Of a stretch of 64,000 bases of DNA, positions 54,257 through 64,000 are shown piece by piece (within the stretch, counting starts at the first letter, position 1; each line of letters starts with the position of its first letter). The stretch comes from Agelaius tricolor (taxonomy: Eukaryota; Chordata; Aves; Passeriformes; Icteridae). Location: assembly GCA_023055355.1 (NCBI GenBank), contig JALJCS010000052.1:1319501-1383500 (forward strand), in the 5' to 3' direction. Both the position numbers and the translations under genes were made by a program. Under the pieces are notes generated by a model, which had not been told where the DNA came from, made no database searches, and saw only the letters and a list, made by a program, of their open reading frames with translations.

Positions 54257-56553
54257 ATGGAAGCGATAGCGAAGGTCGTAAGTTTGATACATATGCAATG
54301 GGGAATCAAATGTGAACTCAGGAATTTTAATCTCGCTTTAACGAGACTCCTAGAGCTTGGGGTCATTTCTTGACCCATAGATATATTGCACTCTGAGGTG
54401 TGGCAGAAATGTACTGTCGCGCTAGCAGAGGACACAAAAGCCACAGGCAGCAGCAAAAGCCTGAAAGCGTGGGGGAAGGCAGAAGCAGCCCTACGCAAAG
54501 CATTAGAAGAACGGGAGACATGGAATGCTGCGCGTTCCTGTCTGTTAATCACGCCACAGCTGGGGGAGGGGGCGATAACGCGAAACTCCCCTGGTGGCGA
54601 CTCGATTGAAAGCGGGGAGACGGGGGGGCCAGGCGCATCCCATCCCTCCCCGAGCCCAGAGCCCCCAGGGGACCCCCTGACCCTTTCGGGGGACCCGCCC
54701 TGGCCCAAACCCCCCCTGGAACCCCCCGGAATGCCCGCGGGCCCCTCGCCTATCCCTTCCCCGCCGCTAGCCGACTTAGCGCAAGAAGCGGAGGGACTCG
54801 CGCGGTCCTTTTGGGAGGGACTGGCGGCAGAAGCCCGAAATATCGAGAAGGCAAGCGCATGGACGGGTGGCTGAGGGGATCCGCCGCCTTTCCCGTTCGA
54901 ATATGGCGCGGGTGGCCGGGAAGGGGGGTGGAGCCCGTCAGCCCGCGGTGGGAAGAACCCGAACCCAGCAGACATGCATGCGTGGGGGTGCGACAGAGGG
55001 CGGGCACTCGCTCGGGAGCCGCGCCCACTGCTGCCACCATATATGGGAGAGATCCCTCCCTGCGGGAGGCAGGGCGAGCCCAGGGGGCGGGAGCGGCACC
55101 GCCCCCGAGGGGAGGAGCGGGGCCGTAGCCAAACAAAACGGCAGGGGAGACCAGAAGTTCATTGGCAGTTGACTTCCGACTCTGAAGGGAACCACACCTC
55201 CCCAGACTGCTCTGCGGAGCCCACCGAGTCCAGCAGCGACTCAGAAACAGAGGAAACAGAATCAATGCGGTTTCGGACGAAACCAAATAAAACTTTTAAC
55301 ACAGCCGGGAACCAGCCCCAATACAAACTCACCGATTGGGGTAAAATCAAAATCGAATGCGCGGAATGGGCACCCGCAGCATCGGTGCATGCCTTCCTGG
55401 TGAGAATTACAGGACCCCAGGGGAACCAGCAAAGAACGTATACTCCCGTTAATTCCAAAGATGTTCAGACAATAGTAAAAGCTATCTCAGAAAAAGGAAT
55501 TAACTCAGGGGTGGTTTCCACTCTCGTGGATGGTCTTTTTAGCAATGATGATTTACTCCCTTTCGATATAGTGCAAATAAGCCGTATGCTTTTTGATGGG
55601 GCGGGTTTGATAATATTTAAACAGGAATGGACGGACCAATGTGCAACCATGCTCGCTCAGACAGCGGGGGAAGGGCAGCCACTCCACGGGTCGAGTTTAT
55701 CTAGGTTGTTGGGGAAGCATGACGAAGTAGCCACACCCCAGAAACAAGCTGCGCAGCTTCGGATTGAGGAAGTCAGGGCGACTTCCCGGGCGGCCAGAGA
55801 AGCTATACGTGCCGCATCCAGGGTGGTGGCCAGACCGACACCATGGTCGACCATCAAACAGGGGGAGAGTGAAGGCTTTACACAATTTGTTGACCGCCTT
55901 CAGGCTGCGGTGGACTCTTCTAACTTACCCGCTGTCGCAAAAAGCCCGGTGATAACCGACTGCCTCCGGCAACAATGTAATACCGTAACCAAAGATATAT
56001 TGCGTTTCCTACCGGCCGGGGCCAGCCTGGCTGACATGATTGAGCATGTTGTGAGGGAAGAGCAGCTGACCCCACTTCAGGCAACCGTACACACCCTAAC
56101 CAGTGTGATGGCCTGCTTCAAATGTGGTCAGTCAGGTCATGTCGTGGCAAACTGCCCCCAGCCGGCACAGCTTCCCCAGGCAACACCTTCGCCCCAGCAG
56201 CGCCCCAGAGGGGTCTGCTGGAACTGTGGGAGGAGAGGTCACCTCGCTAGGGACTGTAGATCCCGGCCCCGGGAAACGGGAGAGGGGGGGGGCGTGCGGG
56301 CCATATTCAGCCCCCTCCCGCTATGGATGCGAGACGGCCCATCTATGCCAACCCACAGTGGGGCAGGGGATCCTCATACCCTATGCTCCCACAGGAGGCG
56401 GTCAGTATCGCACCCCCACCAGCGATACAATGGCAGAGCTATGCAGTAGCACCAACCGTACCCTCACACCCACCACCATCACAAGCCATGCAAGCGCTAC
56501 AGGACCAGCAGGGAACACCCCAGACCGGGACCCCTGGGTGGCCCTGGCCATGA
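54257..56553 (+). pseudogene. gag: ERV2 gag with two stops and a 1-base deletion
   Basis: Homologous to the ERV1 gag along its length, starting at ATG 54257. TGA at 54371-54373 (codon 39) and TGA at 54872-54874 interrupt one continuous frame. Downstream the frame is open from 54875 to 56449: a PPPFPF late-domain equivalent (54881-54898), the major homology region, and two CCHC knuckles (CFKCGQSGH, CWNCGRRGH). One base is lost relative to ERV1 between the second knuckle and the GGGAAAC heptamer (56271-56277). The Gag C-terminus therefore continues in another frame (to 56553, ending GTPGWPWP) and the heptamer is no longer in phase with gag. Confidence 0.85.
54278..54283 (+). promoter_or_regulatory. 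ERV2 env splice donor inside gag
   Basis: GTAAGT after the seventh gag codon, as in ERV1. It lies upstream of both gag stops, so env expression would not be affected by them. Confidence 0.65.
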
Positions 56554-56903
56554 AAATAGGGAAGGAACCCCTGAGGATGTGGGGGACATGCCGCCTCTAT
56601 GGCAGTCGGGACCCCGACATCGTAGGACTTCAGTTTTGGGTAGACACGGGATCAGACTGCACGATTCTCCCCCAGTCACATTGGCCCAGACATTGGCAGT
56701 TTAAGGAAGTCCCCCCAGTGAACGGGGTGGGGGGACAAACCCGGGCGTGGAAAAGCACCCAGCTGGTGGCTATAACACTTCACACAAACAAGGGACCAGA
56801 ACAGACAGTAGCAATTTACCCCTACATTTTGCAAAACTCTCCGCCACTAATAGGAAGGGACGTCCTTGCTATGCTAGGAGTCAAGATTACAAATTTATCA
56901 TAA
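56277..56903 (+). CDS. pro: ERV2 protease (pro) reading frame
   Basis: Open protease frame with DTGSD at 56643-56657 and LIGRD near 56850, ending at TAA after an in-phase AAATTTA heptamer (56891-56897). The catalytic residues are kept, but because of the gag deletion the upstream slip site is out of phase, so normal frameshift expression is unlikely. Confidence 0.75.
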   Translation, partial: RERGGACGPYSAPSRYGCETAHLCQPTVGQGILIPYAPTGGGQYRTPTSDTMAELCSSTNRTLTPTTITSHASATGPAGNTPDRDPWVALAMKIGKEPLRMWGTCRLYGSRDPDIVGLQFWVDTGSDCTILPQSHWPRHWQFKEVPPVNGVGGQTRAWKSTQLVAITLHTNKGPEQTVAIYPYILQNSPPLIGRDVLAMLGVKITNLS

Positions 56904-57187
56904 GGGCCACTGCTGTACACCCTCAGCTGCCGATCAAATTTACTTGGAAATCATCAGATCCTATTTGGAGGGAACAGTGGCCTTTGTCAGAGCCTCGAGT
57001 GGCAGCTTTGCTGGAACTGGTCAACCGTGAACTGCAAAAGGGTCACATAGAACCCTCCACCAGTCCATGGAACACCCCTGTGTTTGTAATCCCCAAAAGG
57101 TCCGGAGAGGGTTATCGTCTCATCCACGACCTGAGAGAAGTGAACAAGACTATTCGACCCATGGATCCAGTCCGGACGCTGCTATGA
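56897..57187 (+). pseudogene. pol: ERV2 pol remnant (RT N-terminus only)
   Basis: The frame following the second slip site reads RT start motifs (HIEPSTSPWNT, FVIPKRSGEG, DLREVNK) and ends at a TGA that belongs to the env leader, because a deletion removed everything from the RT palm to the end of integrase. Confidence 0.85.
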
Positions 57188-57210
57188 GAATTGTGAGTTT
57201 CTATTTACAG

Positions 57211-59136
57211 GACATGCTTATGGGTCGTCCCCGGGATGTGTACATTCCCCTTCCGGAGGAAAGTGACAGTCCACCAAGCCGCCGGACAGCGCCCGAGAGA
57301 CCCGCACGGGTGAGACCCAAGCAACAATGGTGTTTCTGTGTGATTATGCTGTTGGGGCTTGTCGCCGGAGGGCAAGCCAGCCCAGACTACTACCCGCATC
57401 AGCCCTTCAGGTGGGTCATGCAACTTCTTGCTGGAGACAAGATGCTCAGAGACATCACCACGCCAAACGCCCCGTCCTTCGTGCTTCACGTCACCGACCT
57501 GTTTCCAGAACAACAAAAGGTAGACCCCTATTCTTCACACGCCACACACATGTACCTATCCTACTGGTGCCCAGCCTCAAACCCAGGAAAAGGTTATTGC
57601 AATCGCCCAGGGTGGGGATACTGTGGGCACTGGGGCTGCGAAACAATAGTTACAGACGCCAGGCCATCAGGACCTGGGTGGGACCCACAAGAGCCCGACA
57701 GATTTCTACAGTTCACCTGGGCACCCGCAGGCTGCAAAACACCCATCTTCCTTCAGGGAAGTTTCTATCGAAACCACCATAAAGTCCCCAAATTCCGGAA
57801 ATGCACTCACTATAACATGACAGTTTTGCAGCCGAATCACCCTAGCTGGGCCGTGGGCAAAGCATGGACAGTAGTCCTTCAAGGGTCAGGAAAGTGGGTG
57901 AATGTGCGAATTACCAGACTCCCACCGTCAGCACCCAGAGCAGTTGGGCCCAACAAAGTGATCAAAAGCACACAGAAAGGGAGAAACATGACCTACCCCA
58001 AACCCTTGCCCACAAGGGTCACCGACGTCCCGACTGGCGATGAGGAAGCCTTCCAGATAGGCCAATCAGCCAGATCAGGCTCGGACCCAATCCTTCGCAT
58101 GTTAGAAGCTACCTTTCTATCCCTGAATGAATCTAACCCTAACCTAACCGACTCCTGCTGGCTTTGCTACGATGTTAAACCCCCCTTTTACGAAGGAGTC
58201 GCTTTAGATACCCCCTTCAGCTATTCCACAGCCGATGCCCCTCGCCAGTGCAGATGGGACACACCCCGCAAAGGAATTACCCTGAGTCAAGTCACAGGTC
58301 AGGGCAGATGCTTTGGCAATGCAACCCTAGCTAAGCGGAAAGGCGACGTCTGCACCGAAGTAGTTGAGCCCCACAGGAAAAATAATAAGTGGGTAGTCCC
58401 ATCCACATCTGGGATGTGGGTTTGCCAGAGATCTGGAGTGAGTCCCTGCATGTCTCTTGCCAAATTCGATAACTCTAACGACTTTTGTGTTCAAGTTCTG
58501 ATCATCCCTAGAGTCCTGTACCACTCAGACGAAGAGGTGTACCACCTTTTTGAAGATAACAGCCGACTCCACAAGAGAGAAATATTAACAGGTATAACTA
58601 TCGCAATGCTGCTTGGCCTAGGGGCGGCTGGAACGGCAACAGGTGTCTCAGCCCTAGCAACTCAACACCAAGGACTGTCCCAGCTACAGATGACCATCGA
58701 TGAGGACCTGCAGAGGATCGAGAAATCCATTTCCTTTCTAGAAAAGTCAGTCTCTTCGCTCTCAGAAGTGGTCCTGCAGAACAGGCGAGGACTGGATCTC
58801 CTGTTCATGCAGCAAGGGGGCCTGTGTGCTGCCTTGAAAGAGGAATGTTGTTTCTACGCTGACCACACAGGAGTCGTTAGAGACTCCATGGCAGAACTCC
58901 GAAACAGACTGGCTCAGAGACAGAAAGACAGGGAAGCCCAACAGGGCTGGTTCGAATCTTGGTACAATCAATCACCATGGCTAACCACCCTAATTTCTAC
59001 CCTAATAGGTCCATTGGCAATGCTGCTTTTAGCTATTACCTTCGGGCCATGCCTGCTGAACAAGCTAGTCTCATTCGTTCAGGCCCGCCTAGAACGGGCT
59101 AGCATCCTGTTCGTGGGACAGCAACAATTCCTGTGA
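57211..59136 (+). CDS. env: ERV2 env, uninterrupted gamma-type envelope ORF
   Basis: Viral envelope glycoprotein, receptor binding plus membrane fusion. The open frame extends upstream to 57184 and beyond; the likely expressed form starts in gag by splicing (donor 54278, acceptor AG at 57209-57210, phase 0). From the acceptor it has about 641 codons. Seen: hydrophobic signal peptide (near 57334-57381), a YWC...WGCETI region typical of gamma-type SU, SU motif CWLC (about 58156-58167), KR cleavage site before the fusion peptide (TM starts about 58579), an immunosuppressive-type segment (about 58770-58824), CX6CC (58825-58851), a membrane anchor (about 58998-59070) and a short tail. All elements of a fusogenic Env are in frame. 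Known: such ORFs sometimes become host genes (syncytins, receptor-blocking Envs). Whether this one is selected or merely young is not decidable from one copy. Confidence 0.9.
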   Translation, partial: DMLMGRPRDVYIPLPEESDSPPSRRTAPERPARVRPKQQWCFCVIMLLGLVAGGQASPDYYPHQPFRWVMQLLAGDKMLRDITTPNAPSFVLHVTDLFPEQQKVDPYSSHATHMYLSYWCPASNPGKGYCNRPGWGYCGHWGCETIVTDARPSGPGWDPQEPDRFLQFTWAPAGCKTPIFLQGSFYRNHHKVPKFRKCTHYNMTVLQPNHPSWAVGKAWTVVLQGSGKWVNVRITRLPPSAPRAVGPNKVIKSTQKGRNMTYPKPLPTRVTDVPTGDEEAFQIGQSARSGSDPILRMLEATFLSLNESNPNLTDSCWLCYDVKPPFYEGVALDTPFSYSTADAPRQCRWDTPRKGITLSQVTGQGRCFGNATLAKRKGDVCTEVVEPHRKNNKWVVPSTSGMWVCQRSGVSPCMSLAKFDNSNDFCVQVLIIPRVLYHSDEEVYHLFEDNSRLHKREILTGITIAMLLGLGAAGTATGVSALATQHQGLSQLQMTIDEDLQRIEKSISFLEKSVSSLSEVVLQNRRGLDLLFMQQGGLCAALKEECCFYADHTGVVRDSMAELRNRLAQRQKDREAQQGWFESWYNQSPWLTTLISTLIGPLAMLLLAITFGPCLLNKLVSFVQARLERASILFVGQQQFL

Positions 59137-59294
59137 ATCCAACAGGGAACACTGCCAGTCATGAGAGACTTGCCTGGCAGAAACTTACTCAGGTTTCCCA
59201 AGACCCTTTTCCCTAATCAGATCTCAACCTCCTACCTCATTTCAGTGCCTATGTATAGGACTACCTCGTTCATTTGTGAAAGAGGGGGGGGAAG

Positions 59295-59658
59295 TGTAGT
59301 AGTAAGGGACAGGCGTTCGGAAGATTTCGGGCTGTGACGGAAAATTACAGGAATCCTTCTGCCCCCCTCCCCATAGATAAGGATCATCCTTGGAATGTAG
59401 CCAAACAGGTAGCCCCCCTAACCTATGGATGCCAGTAACTTTCCACTCCATACTAACCCTAGAATGTATAGCCAAACCCCTTTCTGACGTAGAGAAACCC
59501 CTTAGTCCATAAATACCCTCGAGACCCCTCAATAAAGGCCTTTAACCGTCCACCACATTGGTGTTAGCGTCTGTTATTGGTCACGAAGGATCCCAAGGAG
59601 GAGATCGCAGTGCTGGACTCCGAAACCAGGTCGCCGTGGCCTTCGCAAGAAGGCAACA
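59295..59658 (+). repeat. ERV2 3' LTR
   Basis: 364 bases, preceded by an AAAGAGGGGGGGGAAG polypurine tract (59279-59294) and followed by GAGTTT. Confidence 0.9.
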
Positions 59659-59664
59659 GAGTTT

Positions 59665-60140
59665 TTACGACTTAGAGCAAAGGATAAACCCACCTCAGAC
59701 AAGAAGATGTTTTTACCAAGCAGGAAGAGAGCACAGGCAGAGAAGTCAGCAAAGCTGCAAGTAGAAAGAAGGTCTCAGAATTTTCCACTGTAAGAAAACT
59801 GAAAAGCAACTTCTAGCTTAAACTGTAATGTACTAACTTTTAGTGATTGGAGAATAGTAACGTGAATATGGTAATTAGAGTAGTTATGATATGCTGTAGA
59901 TAATAGTTAAGGTATTGATTGGTTCTACTGTATTAAGATGCTAAGCAAAGAAAAGTATATAATGCATTGTAACCAAAACCAAAGGGTCTCCAGGCCTGCC
60001 TGCATCTGGAGCTGACAGCTGTAGGCACAGGCTTTGTTGCTCATGACCCTGCACTGCTGTAACATCTGGGATGGAATAAACTGCGTTTTAAAGAGCTGCC
60101 TGGAGTCCTGAGAAAAAGTGGAAATTTTCCAGGGTAGAAA
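59665..60140 (+). mobile_element. Older LTR-like element, right part
   Basis: Continuation of the element starting at 53611. Holds the TATA-like and polyadenylation signals; no clear CA end or target duplication. No ORF. Confidence 0.45.
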
Positions 60141-60319
60141 TCCATTTTGATTTAGGTGAAATGTACATTTTTGAGTTGAGTCTGTGGTTAGAAACCATAG
60201 CTATTTAGCCTGACTGCAGAACCTAGGCTCCGTGAAGTTGCTCAGTGAAGGACAGAGATAAGGGGGAGAGACGGAGGATGATAGAGAGAGACAGAGACTG
60301 CTGTGAGAGCAAGTCAACA

Positions 60320-60609
60320 TGACCTAGGAATTCTTCCTGATAAAGAAGAACTAGTGGCAAATGTCACTGGAAATTCCTAAAAATGAATATGGATGAACCT
60401 ATTGTGAAACTGTATGCATATGTATATGAGAGGGGGATAAAAAGGGACCTGAAGTTCCCAGAGGTACCCATGCCTTTTAGGGAGAGTAATCTCCGCATGC
60501 GTCCAGCGCTGTAATAATAAACATACCGGCTTTACAACTTTCACAAAGTTGTGGAGTTTTTGGCTCTCTCCGCAAAACAGTCCCGCATCTCATTTAGGCT
60601 CTTACAACA
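60320..60609 (+). mobile_element. LTR-like sequence
   Basis: Begins TGACCTAGG and ends CTTACAACA. A GGGATAAAAAGGG TATA box (about 60434) and AATAATAAACAT signal (about 60515) are in LTR order. AACA precedes and follows it, a possible 4-bp duplication of low information content. Confidence 0.45.
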
Positions 60610-61039
60610 AACATCAGAGGTTTATATCCAAAAAGGAGACAGAGGAGTCCTTTTACTTTATTGGAATAAAGGGAGAGGCCATGGGGCATTCCCCTGGGAT
60701 CTCTCACATTTTTGGAGGGCAAAGCCTCCTTTTTATCTTCGTTTCCCTTCTCTCTTTCCCCATTGGCTGAGGTACTTGGGAGGTACAGATACCAAAGATT
60801 CCCCTCTAATGGATAACCCTCTCTTTTAATTTTTAATTCTTATGGAATTTAGGGGTTTTCCCCATTGTTTCTTTCATCTTTCAATATCCAATTTCATGTA
60901 TCAGCAAACCTACAGTTTGTAAAGGCAAATATCTTTTTCCATTCATCAATCAGTGGAATCCTCCCCATTGTTTCTTTCATCTCCCAGTGCTAGTTTTATC
61001 TACCAGCAGACCCAGAGTTTGTTTGTAAAGACAAATCCA
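60610..61039. other. AT-rich sequence, nothing recognised
   Basis: No gene, TG...CA-bounded LTR or known repeat identified. CCCCATTGTTTCTTTCAT occurs twice (about 60861 and 60964), a small direct duplication. Confidence 0.4.
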
Positions 61040-61490
61040 TCATTCCTCTCAAGACAGTGAGTGCTGAGAGTTGGCATATCTCTAGCAGGTGTCCTCATCC
61101 TATCTTCATTGGATGTTATCCCATCCAAGCAGGCATTTTAACACAAGCATACTTAAATCAGCTATTTCACTACTATGTCCAAGCTTAATTAACAACAGAA
61201 ATAAAAACTATTTCTTTATAACTGTTATAGATACATATTATAATACTGGATTTTCACAAATATTAAAATGGATTTTATATGTCTGGTGTTAAAATAACTT
61301 TGCTCTAAAGATATAGTTTTTATTTCTGTTGTTAATTAAGCTTGGACATAGTAGTGAAATACTTGGAAATAGCTGATATAAGGATGCTTGTGTTAAAATG
61401 CCTGCTTGGATGGGATAATATCCGATGAACACAGGATGAGGACACCTGTACAGATCTGCCAACTATCAGCACTCATCCTCTGAAGACAGT
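61040..61490. repeat. Long imperfect inverted repeat (hairpin)
   Basis: Left arm about 61040-61211 and right arm 61313-about 61490 are reverse complements, with about 100 bases between them. The core arms 61086-61211 and 61313-61448 match almost throughout, apart from an approximately 10-base insertion (CCAAGTATTT read on the left-arm sense) and a few substitutions. No transposase ORF; a TA or longer target duplication is not evident. Could be a foldback/MITE-type element or a hairpin RNA source. Confidence 0.7.
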
Positions 61491-62525
61491 GTGGACCAAG
61501 ACACAAAACTGAAGGCGATGATAAAAAAGGATTAAAACCACAACCAAGGAATATGCATGCTCTAAAAAAGCAGACCCAAGGAGGAGCCACACTAATCAGT
61601 TCTTGCAATATGTTAACTAGTTTGGGAAAATAGTTTACTATACATAAGTGTCTATGAATATGCAACAGGCTGATGTAATGGAAAAGGTATTTAAGGGGTA
61701 TCTCGAAAAGAACAGTGTGGTCTTGGCTGAGTGTCAAGATGCACCCAGCTGTAATAACCTTTGCTCCATAGTCCTTGTTTCCTATTGTCCTTTGTTAAAC
61801 TTTTTAAATTTTCACAGGAGAGTGAACATGTTTTTCACAAATAGGATTTCCCAAACCATTACCACACAGTCTCCTTTTGAAAATCAATTTGGTACCACCC
61901 AGTCTAGATGTAATAGTCCATTCCTCAGGTTCCTTCACAAGTCCTTTGATTCTGCTGGCATGAATCCACACTCTTTCCCTGGTTCTGATTGCTGCCTCAG
62001 TAGTACCTGAAAAGGACTTCTTACCAGAACAGAGACAGTGAGAAAGGAAGACAATACTACATCAGCATTTGCTATCAGCATTCCCCAAAACTTTCTGGGT
62101 TTAGCAAAAAGCTTTTTTCCACAGCCTCCTCTTCTTCTTGTATCCAGCTGTGCTAACAGCTGCAGAAGAAAGGCCAGGCCGATTTTAACATGAAATGAAT
62201 CACATCTGTTGCTTTTACCCTCTGGGCAATATTTAACTGTTTTAGCATCACAGATGCATTCCTCAGAACAAAAGCCCCCCCTCCTAACATCAAGAAAAAA
62301 GAAAAGAAACAAATAGAAAGAAAAAAGAAATTTTGTTTTAAAAATAAAGAACTCTGCGAGGTTTGGAGAGCCAGCGAGAGATTAATCTCTGCCTTGATCT
62401 TATGTCTTGCAGTGGCCCCTCTCTCTCTTTTCACAGCAGCGCTTTCAACGCTGTCCCTCGCCCTTCACGGCACCGCAGCGGCCCCGGCAAGGGCGGACCC
62501 TGCCCAGGGGGCTCGGTCTAGGACC
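61491..62525. other. No gene seen
   Basis: Mixed AT-rich sequence. Short open frames without motifs on both strands; a purine-rich stretch at 62290-62345. The last 100 bases become GC-rich up to the G run. Confidence 0.4.
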
Positions 62526-62551
62526 GGGGGGGGGGGGGGGGGGGGGGGGGG
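62526..62551 (+). repeat. Run of 26 G
   Basis: Uninterrupted poly-G at the boundary between unique-looking DNA and FCRL upstream DNA in inverted orientation. It could form a G-quadruplex; it is also a typical place for assembly or base-calling error. Confidence 0.6.
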
Positions 62552-64000
62552 AACTCCCTGACAGCCACAGCCAGGGACTTGAGGGTGCCCCTGCCCCCTT
62601 GGCTTTGATTCTGGCAGCTTTAGAGCTGCTGCAGAAGTGAGACTTCTGTGGGTGGAAAAAGGCCTGGCTGTGGTTTGCTCAGCCCTGCAAGAAGCACAAA
62701 CCCCAATGCGAGCCCAAGCCGTGGTTCTGTGAGGGCCTTTGATGGTTTTCAGAGCAGGGCTGGCTGGAAACCCCCACTGCAGGGGCAGCTGTGAGGGAAC
62801 CAGTCCGGAAATGCAGCAATTGATCATTTTGTCCCTCTCAGCAAGGGACTGAGAGAGCCCCAGAACTACTGCAAATGTCACGGCAATCTGCTTAACAACC
62901 TGACTGGGTCCCTCTTTCTTGAACAACACCTGCAACCTTCTGGAAGCTCCTGGAAAAAATGTTTGGGTTCTGGCTGCAGCTGCCAGATAAGAGGGAAAAG
63001 GCTGGCCAATGGCCATCCCTGTGCAGTGGGGCTGGGCCATGGCTGGGCCCCACCCTTGGATGGCCACTGGCTTCAAGGAGCAGGAGTTTGGGAGCTCCTT
63101 CCTGCCTGGGGCTCCATTCCCCAGCTGCTCTTGCCGGCTCAGATCCTGCAGGGGACGAGCAAGAATGGAGAAGTCTGGATCCCCCGGAGCTGCCATGCCA
63201 GGACAGGAGCCCCTTGTCCAGCATGTGTCCCCCCTGGGACAGGATCTCCCCAGGACAGGAGCCCCCTGGATGTGCCCCCCAGGACAGAATCTGCCCCCCC
63301 GCCCTGTGACACTCAGCACAAACGGCCTCTTCCTTCTGCTGCAGGAGGGAGAAAGTGAATATGTTTGGGGGGCACAGCCGGGCACCCCCATCTCCCACAG
63401 CCTCCCCAGCCCTCCCTGCAGACCCCTCACCACTGCTTCCCCCACCCTGGGCTTCCCCCAGCCCATTCCCTGCTCCGGAGCTCCCCAGGATCATCAAGGC
63501 TTGAATTGGGGGGTTGTGAAATCTGGGATGAAAGAAAGGAAATGGAAATGAAGAGAGGAAAATTCCCCTGGAGTTTGGGGGAGCACAGACCCAGAGCACC
63601 TCAGAATCTGCTTTTGTTGCTCCCCCAAATCATGGGCCACCCAGAAGGCAGCACTAAGCCCTGGGTCACCCCAAAATCTGAGGCACCCAGGGAAGGAGCT
63701 GTGACCCAGGGGACCACCCAGCCACTGCCCATTCCTGACACTGTTATGACCCTGGGAACCTAAGCATGGCACCCTCATTCCTTCTGTCCCCCCTTCTCTG
63801 GGACCCCCATCCTGGGGCTTCCATTGCCCAGGATCTCCATGGCCCATCACCCCCATTCCCAAGGAAATCTCTCCCATTCATTCCATCCCCCGAAATCTCC
63901 CTTCCCCCTGGACCTTGATTCTCCCAGTACCCCCCATTCCCCTGGCACCCCATCCCTGGCCCACCCACCCCTGATGAGGGATTTATTACTGTTATAATTA
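62552..64000 (+). repeat. Upstream region of a further + strand FCRL unit
   Basis: Reverse complement of the regions upstream of copies A-C (for example 48.2-49.4 kb) and parallel to 2.6-3.1 kb upstream of gene E. By that alignment the leader exon of another + strand FCRL copy should begin a few hundred bases beyond the window. The last 30 bases (TTTATTACTGTTATAATTA) depart from this and may be another insertion. No coding exon inside the window. Confidence 0.55.

Larger units (their letters stand above)
53773..59664 (+). mobile_element. ERV2: young class II provirus with open env
   Basis: LTRs 53779-54143 and 59295-59658 differ at about five bases and one indel over 365 bases. A perfect GAGTTT duplication flanks the element (53773-53778, 59659-59664). 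PBS, gag, pro, RT start and env follow; a deletion between about 57180 and 57184 removes the RT core, RNase H and integrase and joins RT to the env leader. Gag carries two stops and a one-base loss, while env is uninterrupted. Related to ERV1 in every gene and in the 3' half of the LTR. Confidence 0.92.

Noticed and set aside
61089..61292. Small ORF in the hairpin region
   Set aside because: Lies inside inverted-repeat, AT-rich DNA with no conserved motif.

Overview
The window is nuclear DNA of a bird, most likely a songbird. The grounds are its very GC-rich, microchromosome-like composition, a CR1-type LINE fragment, a maestro heat-like repeat (MROH) gene, and several young class II endogenous retroviruses (ERVs) and solo LTRs in a tandemly duplicated immune-receptor family. 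Nothing prokaryotic is present: genes are split by GT/AG introns and no operons are seen.

The backbone is a cluster of Fc-receptor-like (FCRL/FcR-type) immunoglobulin-superfamily genes in 6-9 kb repeat units. Hallmarks are a signal peptide split over a 49-base exon and a 21-base mini-exon, phase-1 Ig-domain exons (D1, D2, D3, D4, one copy with an extra domain), an 84-base transmembrane exon, a 22-base exon and two cytoplasmic exons carrying one ITIM-like VLYTHV/I motif. On the + strand lie the 3' tail of one gene (258-590) and the 5' part of another (3491-4556). On the - strand lie four copies named here A (20711-23426), B (35884-40369), C (44532-47929) and D (51162-53391). The right end (62.6-64 kb) again looks like the upstream region of a + strand copy. 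Every copy visible here has lost exons or carries stops, frameshifts or splice lesions. C is the least damaged.

Between the left and middle parts sits a + strand MROH-family gene (13107-18488) with one in-frame TGA, a doubtful splice donor and no 3' end. Its last intron holds an LTR-like insertion.

Three proviruses are recognised. ERV1 (5704-11717) and ERV2 (53779-59658) are related. Each has a PBS matching tRNA-Phe (one mismatch in ERV2), gag, pro and pol in three frames with GGGAAAC and AAATTTA slip sites (type-D betaretrovirus layout), and a gamma-type Env reached by splicing from the seventh gag codon. ERV1 has an open gag but deleted pol and env. ERV2 has lost most of pol and has a damaged gag, but keeps an uninterrupted env of about 640 codons, flanked by a perfect 6-bp target duplication. 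ERV3 (25409-31470) is older, heavily mutated, lacks env and contains a nested solo LTR. Further solo LTRs with clean target duplications lie at 30139-30721, 33847-34428, 36397-36783, 40672-41306 and 42474-42757.

The FCRL spacers carry a strongly conserved block with one or two CTCF-type motifs (five copies), a candidate insulator system that moved with the duplications. A long imperfect hairpin lies at 61.04-61.49 kb. The rest is duplicated intergenic DNA, low-complexity C/G-rich repeats and unassigned AT-rich sequence.
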